A stretch of 64,000 nucleotides of DNA from Liolophura sinensis (Eukaryota > Mollusca > Polyplacophora > Chitonida > Chitonidae), in assembly GCF_032854445.1 (NCBI RefSeq), contig NC_088296.1:18653485-18717484 (forward strand), in the 5' to 3' direction. Below the pieces are notes generated by a model, which saw only the letters and a program-made list of their open reading frames with translations, ran no database searches and had not been told where the DNA came from. How positions within the stretch are numbered: position 1 is the first letter of the stretch; every line of letters begins with the position of its first letter. This document shows positions 48,501 to 59,500 of this stretch, one piece after another. Made by a program: the position numbers and the translations under genes.

Positions 48501-51424
48501 CGGAAAGTGTACAAACACAGTAGGGAACTACACCTGTGATTGTGAGGAAGGGTTTACGTCAGGAGAGGACTACAGACAAGGTTGTGTTGCCGGTAAGCCA
48601 GGTATTTTTGCTCCATGATTACCACTGACAATCTTTACAACATGAATGTATGACAGTGTTCTTCCGAGTGATGGGCTTTGTAAGCTAGGGAATGGCTTTC
48701 GTGATTCCAAGCATGAGCTTTTTAAAAGTAGCTGTATTGTGCTGCCGTTTTCACTGATGAGATTTACAGCACAGAGTATGGTGATTTTGTTTCCATTCGC
48801 AAAGATTTACACCCGAGAGTATGGTGTTTTGTTTCCATTCCCAAAGATTTACACCTCAGAGTATGATGTTTTGGTGGAATCAGTTTTGAACTACTTGGCA
48901 CAGATCATGGTGTGGAACTAAACCTGTAACTGTGGGGACGGGTTTGCATCAATTAATAGATTTCATTGCTCTTACTGGCAGTGAGTTCTTTCTAACTAGT
49001 GCACTCGTCATATGACTGAAAAATTGCGAAATACGAAGTGTTCAGTCACTCTAACTGGTACAGGTATCGTCCACCATAATTCTGACCGAGTATAGCTGCC
49101 TATGATTCAATACCCCTAATACCTAATTATATCATCGGTTGTTAGTCGCTATGGCATTTCTGGTAAAACCCGGGTTCATGCGTCGTTGCTGTTTTAGCAA
49201 GGTGTTTATTCTGTAGTCAAGAATACTTGACATGATTGTCATCATAACACGAAGCCGCAGTCAAATCCAAAACAGCTGGACTGGAACATGCAAAGCCGCG
49301 CCCATAGAAGATGAGACATGTCCTATCGACTCGTCGAAATTGAGCAAGTGCGTTGAAAATAGGACAGGCCATATCCTACAGATGCTCAGTTTTCGATCGA
49401 TTTATGGAATTCGAAGACTCAGCTTTACATTTGCATCGTGTGAACAAGGTTTGCACGTAGAACTTTTGCCGGGCCCTCAGGCATGTTCTTGTCTATTTTG
49501 GAATTGGAATTTATCCAGTACAAATGCCCTTAGTACAATCCAATGCATCGGTCAAAGCAAAGTCAGTGCAAATGTTTGACTTATGCTTTCTTTCTCATTA
49601 TTTTAATTTTTAACGGAGCTTTAAATTTAGTTCTGTTTTATTTGATTGGTGTTTTACACCGTAAGATTATTTCACCTACACGACGGCGGCCAGCATTTAC
49701 GGCGTGGGGAAACTGGGCAGATCTCAAAACCATCCGCAGGTTTCTGACAAACCTTCCCACGTAAGCACTCAAAGCAACAGCATTGGTGAGAGGCTCCTGG
49801 GTCATTAAAGCTTTATAAGTGGATGTTTTTTTTACTGTAGTGTACAAAGTAAGCAAACTTACATGTAGATGTCTATTGCTCTTTTGTACATGCAGTACCC
49901 AAACCTACCGACCCCCAAGTACTTCGTGCGGCAGCCGGCGTGGCGAGCACTGTACTGCTGATTGTGATCGTCATAGTCATAAGTATCGTTGTTTGGTAAG
50001 TGAAAATAACGCTCTTCGGCATTACAGGAATGAAACTAGAGCCGCTTCAACAGTGATAGTTGGCAAATGGTAAGACTTTACCGGTGAAATCCGGTTTACC
50101 TGAGTTTGGGCTATTTCCTTGGGATAATTGTTCATAAAAAATCCTTGATTTCCTTTGTGTCATTTTTTTAGTTGATGTTTTCCGCCTCACTTAAGAATAT
50201 TTCACGTATACGTGGACTACAGGGATAAGTAATCAACTAATACTGAAAAATAGTGACTCTTTATTTAGAAGTTAGAAGTTGTAACTTGTAACTTCAAACT
50301 ACAGTCAGTTACTTATTCTAGTGTGAAGTTACAAGTTACAAGTTCAACTTGTACCTTCTAACTAATTTAGACACATTTACTTATTTATTTGATTTGTGTT
50401 TTACTGCGTAGTCAAGAATATTTATTCAGCTACTGTATACGGAATTATAATTCTAGGAAATCCAAAACCCAGGGGAAACCCACAAGCATACGCAGGTTTC
50501 TGACAGACTAGTATTGATTTTTAAATGGGCTAAACAATGTTCAATCGGTCAGTAAAACAAGAAATTACGATGTTAAGGAACAATCGAACTTCTACCCTAA
50601 AAGAAACTAGTACATCTTATTTGCATTCAGCAGGAACATTGAATTGTCTCGATGAAAATAATAATGGTGCAAAAATTGGGCTTAGTTAAAAAGGAAAAAC
50701 ATACTATGAAATTTTACTTTTTCAATAGGACATGTCTGAATTTTCAAACACTACACTACCTTTATTCATTTCAGACAATGTCAAGCGCACACGAAAAATG
50801 ACGTCATAAAGCACAAAAGAAGATCTGATTTGTTTGTTCACTAAAGTATAGCAAGAATTTGACAAGAATACACAAGCCATATAAGGCCGTTGTTGAACTT
50901 TATCAGCTGAAAAACTATATTGTAGGAAAAAGAAGACGAACAGAAGTTCACCGGAGTTAGAGGAGCAAAGCAATGAGATTTCAGATCCACGCCATAGAAG
51001 TACCGACAATACTGTTTTGCCACCATTGGAATACGACGAAGCCAGCATTTCCGGTGCGGTGGATATCGTCCCTCCCGTCGGCAGAGGTTCCTCCGGCTAC
51101 ATTAGTATGGAGAACTTGTCTCGGGAACAGTATGAGAATGTCACCAGCCGGGGTCGGTCCCATGATTTAGCTAGGAATACGGAAGATGGGTCTAAGGCTT
51201 CGTACGTATCGATGAAGGCTATGGTTCAGGACAGCAGTTCACTCGGTAGCGAGAGCTATGAAAATGTGCGAAAAGATATTGCTAACGGTATGGCCGAGAA
51301 TTCGCTAGAGGGAAGCTTTTACGCGAATGATGTGTCGGGAGGATTGTATATCAATACCGGGAACCCTATAGGCAGAAACAAAAGGCAGCCATTAAAACAC
51401 TGGCGAAATAGGAATAGGAAATAG
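45582..51424 (+). CDS. gene B': three-EGF receptor, mosaic paralog with shortened tail
   Basis: Exons 45582-45651, 46708-46869, 47674-47796, 48458-48592, 49896-49995 and 50926-51424 total 1089 nt (362 aa), phases 1,1,1,1,2. The first of the two ATGs seen in B is ATA here, so translation starts at MTYRAVLFAIC. EGF2 (RCSPENRACKQNTTC...CLCDQGFEKS) is much closer to C than to B. The calcium-binding EGF keeps [10 protein letters not shown]. The TM helix equals B. The tail has YISM-x7-YENV, YVSM, YENV, YAND and YINT, but an in-frame 51-nt loss removes the KIPNPEQNC-type segment present in A and B. All tyrosine motifs are kept. Role as for gene A. Confidence 0.78.
47898..48170 (+). mobile_element. 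young SINE family 1 in intron 3 of B'
   Basis: Full-length with head GGGGCCTCCGTGGCTCAGTC and a pure A tail. The 11-bp duplication TCTTTGGTATC flanks it. Gene C has the unoccupied site (GATCTGTTTGGTATCAGG near 61341). Confidence 0.92.
49637..49805 (-). mobile_element. truncated SINE family 1 before the TM exon of B'
   Basis: Carries the same internal truncation as the A copy (7206), unlike the B copy, which marks this part of B' as A-like. Confidence 0.8.
50269..50362. repeat. hairpin-forming inverted repeat, last intron of B'
   Basis: Spacer in the B orientation (one substitution), opposite to A and A'. Confidence 0.85.
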
Positions 51425-51621
51425 GAGGATAGGGAATAGGGAAAAGATTCACTGTGGAGTCGCCGGTTTTAGGTCTGAGAGGTTGACAAGATCTAACTAA
51501 GAAGATCGATATTACTAGAGTCTAAGGATAGAGCCTAAGACATAATGAGAGAACGGACAACATGATGTGAATAACTTTAATATATCTTTTTATTTCCTTA
51601 TGCTTAACGTGTACATAATAT

Positions 51622-51627
51622 AATAAA
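51622..51627 (+). terminator. polyadenylation signal of gene B'
   Basis: AATAAA at the conserved position. Confidence 0.7.
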
Positions 51628-51943
51628 TGACTTACATCATAGACAGTAAAACCACAAGCAGCGACGACGGTGTGATAATTGGCATAAATGGTCATACGTA
51701 CCCGGTGGAGTGAGTGAGAGGGTGCTTGGGGTTTAACGTCATACTTAACAATTTTTCAGTCATATGACGATGACGTAACCGCTGGAATACGAACTCAATT
51801 TTAGGGTTTTGTTCTCTGTGTGCGTGTAAATGTTGCACTAGCAGCAAATTATACATTTTTGGAATGATTGCTTAAGATTATATACACGAATCATCCAGAC
51901 GGTGTGTGTGACACTAAAGCTTGGCAGCCTAGAGAATTCAAGA

Positions 51944-52143
51944 CTCAACTCACCTGCCGGCACGTATTTGACCAGATCAGTCGCTGACGGACACGACTTG
52001 AAGTTTTCACCACCAACTACTCCACTTGTCAGATTGGCCATCAAATAAAGAAACAAGATGTCTCTATCATAGAAAAGGAGAATCGATTCTTTGAGAAAGG
52101 TGTAAAGGAAACCATCTGTGTGAAAGCTAAGAATCCTCACTAA
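51944..52143 (-). other. possible minus-strand exon, B' copy
   Basis: Frame intact as at 9606-9791, with the donor GCAG/GTGAGT and acceptor TTTCTGTTTAG preserved. Confidence 0.3.
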
Positions 52144-52502
52144 ACAGAAACAGTAACCAGCAGCTTTAGCATTCACTTACATGGAGCAAAGGCTTCAAAA
52201 ACTAAAGAATAATCTAATTTATTCTGGTTTGAACCTTGAACTCTACAACAGACCATGCTTTACAGATTCCAACCCTTGTTATGATTTTGTAATCAGTTAT
52301 TGTTATTTTACATATGTATGTTGATAATGTGTCTGTACATTCACCACTTTCTCTGCTGATGACACTTTGGCGAGTGTCACAACGTAAGGTGTATTCTCCA
52401 TGTAAGGCGAAACCACGATTTAGGGGAAAATTTGCAGATTATCGGATTGACTCGTGTTCATGTGTCGCTCCTGACATTTCGAACGAAATTCACGTTGAGA
52501 AG

Positions 52503-52829
52503 AGTGAGTGAGTGAGTGCTTGGGGTTTAACGTCGTACTCAACAATTTTTAAGTCATATGACGACGAAGGAATACTTAGGGTGCATGTACGTGTAATGTG
52601 CCTCCTTGTTGCATGATGGATTTCCACCCCTCTTTTATTTAGTGCTGCTTCACTGAGATGACTTACCGAAGGCAAGTAAGCAGCCCCGCTCGAGCCATTA
52701 TACTGATACGTGTCAACCAGTCGTTGCACTATCCTCTTCATGCTGAACGCCAAGCGAGGAAGTTACAACTCCCTCTTTTAAAGTCTTAGGTGTGACTCGA
52801 TCAAGGATTGATCCTGGATCTACCGGTCC
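52503..52829 (-). mobile_element. SINE family 2 downstream of B'
   Basis: Same insertion site as in A (10167) and A' but absent from B. Confidence 0.85.
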
Positions 52830-53187
52830 CGACGTTAAGAAGAGAGATTTCGCATGAACTATATCCCCGAAAATTGCTTAACTATATATCCGGTTGACAA
52901 GATTCAGTGTTTTTGTTTCATTTACTCTACCTGAAAGGCCCAAAGTATTCGTTCCTGCAGTGCACTCTATCTTCTAGTGAACTTTTGGGACATTCGCTGG
53001 TTTATATATGAGTAAAGTTACAATCTTGTCATAGGTCAATGTGGTTGCGTCTTCCACTGATTCAACAAGTTTCTCAGCTACATGCCGAAGGTGGGTGGTT
53101 TATTTCGGGTACTTAGATTTCTCCCGGTACTTATAATCATTCAGGTCATTGGCTAATGAAATCAGGTGTTCCCTTCCACTGTTTTAA

Positions 53188-53546
53188 GAGTGAGTGAGTG
53201 CTTGGGGTTTAACGTCGTACTCAACATTTTTTCAGTCATATGACGACGAAGGAATCATTAGGGTTCATATACGTGTAATGTGCCTCCTTGTTGCATGATG
53301 GATTTCCACCGCTCTTTTATTTAGTGCTGCTTCACTGAGACGACTTACCGAAGGCAAGTAAGCCGCCCCGCCCGAGCCATTATACTGATACGGGTCAACC
53401 AGTCGTTGCACTATCCCCTTCATGCAGAACGCCAAGCGAGGAAGTTACAACTTCCTCTTTTAAAGTCTTAGATGTGACTCGATCAAGGATTGATCCTGGA
53501 TCTACCGGTCCCGAAGCGGACGCTCTACCAACTGTGCTATCCGGGA
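53188..53546 (-). mobile_element. SINE family 2, first of a tandem pair
   Basis: Full-length; minus-strand head CCCGGATAGCACAGTTGG (good A box), tail CACTCACTC. Flanked by ACTGTTTTAAGA. Confidence 0.9.
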
Positions 53547-53561
53547 CGTTTACTGTTTTAA

Positions 53562-53926
53562 GAGTGAGTGAGTGAGTGCTTGGGGTTTAACGTCGTACTC
53601 AACAATTTTTCAGTCATATGACGACGAAGGAATCATTAGGGTGCATGCACGTGTAATCTGCCTCCTTGTTGCAGGACGGATTTCCACCGCTCTTTTATTT
53701 AGTGCTGCATCACTGAGACGACTTACCGAAGGCAAGTAATCCGCCCCGCCCGAGCCATTATACTGATACGGGTCAACCAGTCGTTGCACTATCCCCTTCA
53801 TGCTGAACGCCAAGCGAGGAAGTTACAACTTCCTCTATTTTTAAAGTCTTAGATGTGACTCGATCAAGGATTGATCCTGGATCTACCGGTCCCGAAGCGG
53901 ACGCTCTACCAACTGTGCTATCCGGG
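53562..53926 (-). mobile_element. SINE family 2, second of a tandem pair
   Basis: Second full-length copy in the same orientation, separated from the first by ACTGTTTTAAGA, which also follows this copy. Gene A has no insertion here (GGTTTTAAGAAGCTG near 10885). Confidence 0.9.
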
Positions 53927-53934
53927 ACGTTTAC

Positions 53935-55670
53935 TGTTTTAAGAAGCTGTTCACGTATCTCTCGAAGGTCGGTGCTTTACTCCTGGCACTACAATTTCTT
54001 CCATCCTATAATCCAGACCGCCATGATACACTAAATGAAACACTCTTGAGCAGGGTAGTAAACACCAATCAGATAAATGAATTAATTAACAAATAATGAG
54101 AGATTTAGGACATTAAGACCAATCGACATTTCGTATGTCTAGCGAGTTTACACAGGTTTTGACGAGAGAACGTGAGAGCTCTCCTAAATTGCAGGATTTG
54201 TTTTGCTGTAGTTTGCTACATTGAATACACATCTTGCATGATCAGATTTGTGGGGTCAACCGCACCGTAGGCAACTATATCACGTACTTCAGCCACATTG
54301 TTCGCGAGAGACCTCACCTTATCCCCCCACCCACCCTGTCCTTTGTGAGTGCGTGGGAATCCTGAAAAACCGGTTCGGCTTAGATGTCCTGTAAAGCGCA
54401 GGGGTTTTACATGTAGTTCACTGGAAATACCATTGCCTTACACCAATATGGCGTACACACTGAGCCTGCCAATCGGGGAAAAATGTGTGTGTGAAAATAT
54501 TGTAAACGTTTGAAAGGGTTTATTTCTCTATATCGCCATATCTCTATTATCATTTGTTAACTTTGCGCAGCTATATATACTTGCACGTGCGAGTGACAAC
54601 GTGTTGAATGCAGATATGTTAACTTAGTGTTTTTCCATATTGTGAACGCCTAACATTAATCATTTTAACCCCTCCACCACAAAAAGAGCACACTTTTTAA
54701 AACCTATATTAAAGGCAAAGAAAACATTTACGGGTAACGTCAAGTATATGTTTACGTTAAATAAAAGACCATTAAACACTGTCCAGAAAAATAGTTACAT
54801 TTAGAAAAGAAAGACGTTTTTACTATATAAAATGAAAAAACTACCATCTTTTCTATACAACGTGCTCATAAATATAATATCGTGTTATATATAATTTAAT
54901 ATATGGCATATTTACCTGTCGGATTCCTCTTTCACAAGATTTCATGACACAGCAATTTAGTGTTGCTATTAAGCCTCCTTTTAAATCAGGAAGTTATAAA
55001 TATTCATGTCGTCATTTGGAAAGTTTCTCTCTACATAACAGAGCCGTTGGGTTAGATACGAAAAATAATATTTTCTTGCAGTGAACACAGTCCGTATAAT
55101 GTATTCAAAGAAGCTTTTGTGATACTTGTAAGGAAATATTCACCCTGAAAATATTTCAGTACAAATGCTGACCTATATAAACGGGCATGTATACAGATTG
55201 TACAATGTTTAGGTAATAGATTACCCAGAGAGATGTGTTGTGGGCAGAAATATGTTTAAATATTGTCCAGTTCTACTCGTAAATAGAATCCCATTCAGTG
55301 TGAGTGACACAGTGGTAAACAGATGGTGTGATAAGCAAGCCCATCACCGTGAAAGGTAACAGAACGTCTGTAGCTGTCTATACAACAACCTGAGGTCACA
55401 AATAGTCTGGGCTGTGCTGTATTTTAACATTTTCCAGACCCTCCACGGAGCGTTAGGTAACACGATCAAGGGTGGAATTTTGCAAGACTGGCTATGACAC
55501 AGGTAGGTGACCCAAGGAGTAAACGAGAAGCAGCTGTAAACACAAGGGACTTCATCTGATTTTAGCAATGCGAGATCTCTTCCTTGAGCGAAATTGGCAT
55601 GCTATCAGCTAGACTGGTTCAGGTGTGTCACTTCTATCAAAGAAAACTCAAACTGAGAAGCGGACTATCC
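53935..55670. other. B'-C intergenic sequence
   Basis: Matches the A-B intergenic region with one large difference: sequence equal to about 11310-12855, including the PHD exon, is missing at about 54370. The (TA)n element is also absent. No gene seen; a 74-codon minus frame at 55344 has no domain. Confidence 0.5.
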
Positions 55671-55676
55671 CATCAC

Positions 55677-55965
55677 ATGAAGCATATTCCGTCTTCACGG
55701 TCTGTGGGTTTAGATTTTTAACTGTGATACAAACTGAACTATGAAGATGTAATTCATGTTCAGTTGTACGTGTTCGGGTACATGTCTTCCTGAGATTGCA
55801 CCAGAACTCAAATCAACCGGATCTTGTCATCTGTCTTCAGCTAATGATTGCGCGGATTATCTCCGTCTTACACGTAAAAAAATGTCTCATTTGTCTTTCA
55901 CATTATTTAGAGAACATCTGTAAGATCAACCGAAGAATTGCAAGAACATGTGCATAGCATGAGAT
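55677..55965 (+). promoter_or_regulatory. shared upstream region of gene C
   Basis: Conserved with 13885-14140 upstream of B, including GAAGCATATTCCGTCTTC and ACTCAAATCAACCGGATC. Confidence 0.35.
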
Positions 55966-56562
55966 ACCGCGAGCTGTTTGTTTTATGTGCTGTGTTTGCG
56001 GCTGTCAATGTGTGAACACATAGTATATACAGTAAGGTGACATACCGTGTGCTGTTTGTTTTATTTGCTGTGTTTGCAGCAGTCAGTGAGAACATATAGC
56101 CTACTGCGCAGTGACATACCGTGTGCTGTTTTATGAGTGAGTTTCTTTGTGAGACTAAGTTAACCTATATAGTGCATGCTGACATACCGTATTGTCCTAT
56201 ATTCTCTCTGTGATCTCTTCGTGGGAGTGAACAGAAACATATATAGAAACGTGTTGACATAGCACACTGTACAGTTTTTCGCCTGTGTTATGTTCGTGGG
56301 TATGAACAAGACCACGTGTAGGATACGATGACGCACAGCACTGTTTTTTCCCTATTCCCTTCGTGACATTGGATAAGAACATATGCATGCTACATTCACG
56401 ACGACACACCGTACTGTGCTGTTTTCTGTTGTTGTCCTCTGTAGGAATGAATAAGGTGGCATACAGGATATGGTGAAATTCCTTACAGTGCTCTTTTCTG
56501 TCTTTGTTCTCGTAGTGCTTTGTCTGAATGTTCGACACCATACATGTATATATTTACAGGAG
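55966..56562 (+). repeat. degenerate signal-peptide-exon copies upstream of C
   Basis: Successive 75-95 bp copies, the most readable being MRYRELFVLCAVFAAV at about 55968 and TYRVLFVLFAVFAAVSEN at about 56039. One 158-bp-type unit lies at about 56405-56561. None is joined to the downstream exons in phase with a strong donor. Confidence 0.7.
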
Positions 56563-59500
56563 ATGATGACGTACCGTACTGTGCTGTTTGCCGTCTGTGC
56601 TTTCTCCGTGGGAATCAGTCAAACTTTAATCCAGCGTAAGTGACGAAGAGGGTTGATATCGGGCACATGCGAAGGAAAAATATGCGTTTGATACACAGAA
56701 GATATACAATCACTGACCCATTATTTCAATTTTATTAAACGAGTGGTGTAATTTTTATTTGTTCCGAGCCTTTGGCGAGGAGCAACTGAAAATTACATTA
56801 CGAGTTTAATAAATCTGATATAATGGGTCACGAATTGCATGTCCTATTTATCCTATAATTTATTTTCAAGGTATGTAGGTGGTTGATCAAGAAAACAGCG
56901 TCTGTTTGTTTAGGCAAGTATATAAATGAGATGCGTACTGATGTCGACATATGTGAATCGATTGGAGCTCAACCACACATTTAACTAAATACAGTTCTAG
57001 TAAACACTGAGTAGATATGTGATTTCTGTGAACCGAAAACATAACACAGTCCATTACTGAGCTATAAGACGACAAACTTTGATTTTTTTCCTCGAAAATA
57101 TCAGCCTGCATAACTGCTCATTTATCGAAACATTTGGCTGTAAAGTTGTGACCTGAATTTGGATCACCTCTCTATGACGTCATGAGATGACCTGCAGGTT
57201 GCGATCATGCTTAACGAAGTATTCAAGTTTTTTATTTTACACGCAAAATTCACCTTAAAAACTTACTTCCTGGTCTTACTAACCATCTTCAATCTTGGAG
57301 AATGCAACAAAACAGTGTCTATGATGTTTCAAAGGCTTTGATTTTGGTTTTGTTTTGGACTTCACCTGTGGTGGTAGACCTGCTGTTGGATCAAAGGGTC
57401 ACAATGAGACCAATTATCGTGTTCGATGTGGCAAATAGAATGGACTAGATCTAAGAATAATCTTGAGGTACACCAGTTAAAAACGAGTTCATACACACCA
57501 GACAACTCTTTGGTGCTTAACAAAGTACTAAGGTAAGTTTGCAGGTTTTTAATTTTGCGAAAATCTGATACTGAGGGATGCTGCTGTCGTTGGCGGGTGA
57601 ACTTGGGATCACTGCTTAGTGTGTAAGTTTACTTTGTTTAGGTTTAGAGCACCAAGCGCTTAATTTCCTTTCACCAACCTTTTCTATTTTTCATATTTCA
57701 TGAAGACAAAGTTTATGCCTATCCAGTGCTATAAAAACCTTACCGCCATCTGTTACCAAGAAATAGGAGTTTTGGTGTAGTACGTGATCGCTAGTCTGTT
57801 TTTTTTTCCAACGGCAACAAACTCTAGAAGTAGTCCGGTACGCTGTAATACTGTTTCATTGGCTAAGCTTGTCAATGAAAGTTCAGGTGACCAATCAATA
57901 GTTTGGGTTATTTATATAACGTGTGGAATATTGAAATTGGGTCAATGTATAAAGCTTTCTGTTGCTTTATGTTCGCAGAAACAATAATTTGGTTCATAAA
58001 GTTGTTTATATTTCATTTTCGTGGAAACCGAGAAGGATTACATTATAGCGACTTTATTTATTTATTTGATTAGATTTATTTATTTATTTGATTGGTGATT
58101 TACACTGTACACAAGAATATTTCACTCACACGACGGCAGCCAGCATTATGGTGGGAGTAATCCGGGCAGAGGCCGGGTGAACCCCCGACCATCCGCAGGT
58201 TGCTGTCAGACCTGCCCACATTCGGCCGGAGAGCCAGCAATGAGCTAGACTTGAACTCACAGCGACCGCATTGGTGAGAGGCTTCTGGGTCATTACTTTG
58301 CGCTAGTGCTCCAACCAACTGAGCCACGGAGGCCCCAATTTGATTAGAGGTTTATGCCGTAGTCGAGAACATTTCACTTTTACTACGCCAGTATTATGGT
58401 GAGAGGAAACCGGGTAGGATGTATAATGAAATATCAGGAAAAAGATGATTTTGAAATTAGGTACTAATTAAACTGAATGTTGTCTACAATTAAGTCATAA
58501 TCCTGAGGGTTTTGAGCTGCGTCGACACAGCGTCGTTGTTAAAACGACATAGAGTACACGCGTCGCAGCTTGTGATATAACGTCGGACATATGTTCATTT
58601 TCTTGTTACTTTAAAGGAAACTTGTGCGAAAACTTCACATGTGGTTACTTGTCGAGATGTGGCTATACCACTGATGGTAAAGGTGTTTCCATCCTAACCT
58701 GTGTATGCGAGAATAAAAACGAGGAACTCGTGAAGGATAGTAATACATCGCTACTGTACTGCAGAGGTTAGTTAATTTGTGTAAAATTATTCTTCAAGGT
58801 GGAAAAAGCATGAGAATTACAATTTCATATGAAAAAATTTGAAGCATTAGTTGTAAATATGGTCTTTTATATTTCTTTTCTGAGAAAAAGACATTTTTGA
58901 AAAAATTGTATATGGTGGGTATTTGGGATCATTTCTTATACATTTTCTTTGCATAACAATGTTCTAAATGAACATGTAATACATACTTAAAAGTTTTTTG
59001 ATTCAAGTTTGTCATTCAGCTAACAGATGTATTTGACTTTTAATCACATTTACAGTTTTAATATGTTTATAAATTTTATCGTAACAAGTGTTTGGATATA
59101 CGTAACAAATATACATGCAATATTGGACATGCATCATATCCTTTTTAGAACATTATTATACAAAGATGATAAATACCAAGAGGTGGTCCTAAATGCCCAC
59201 CATACAAAAATACTTTCAAGTACCCTATTATCGAGGAAGAAAAAATCGAGCATAATAGTAAAACCACATTTGTAAGTAAATATTCACTCTTATTCATTTG
59301 ATATCTGCATCATTTTTATGCTTTCAATTCAAGCCGACTCTTGCTGGCTCCCTCTCTCCCCCTCCCCCCCCCCCCCCCTTCCCCTCCACTCCCGGCCGTA
59401 CGCGGATGGTTGAGGGTTTCCCTCGGAGTCTGCCTCATTTTCTCCCGAATGCTTCCCGCCGTCGTATAATTGAAACATTCTTGACTATGGTGTAAAACAC

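Noticed and set aside
53515-53546. tRNA-like sequence ending CTACCAACTGTGCTATCCGG
   Set aside because: It is the 5' head of SINE family 2 in reverse orientation, repeated at several sites.
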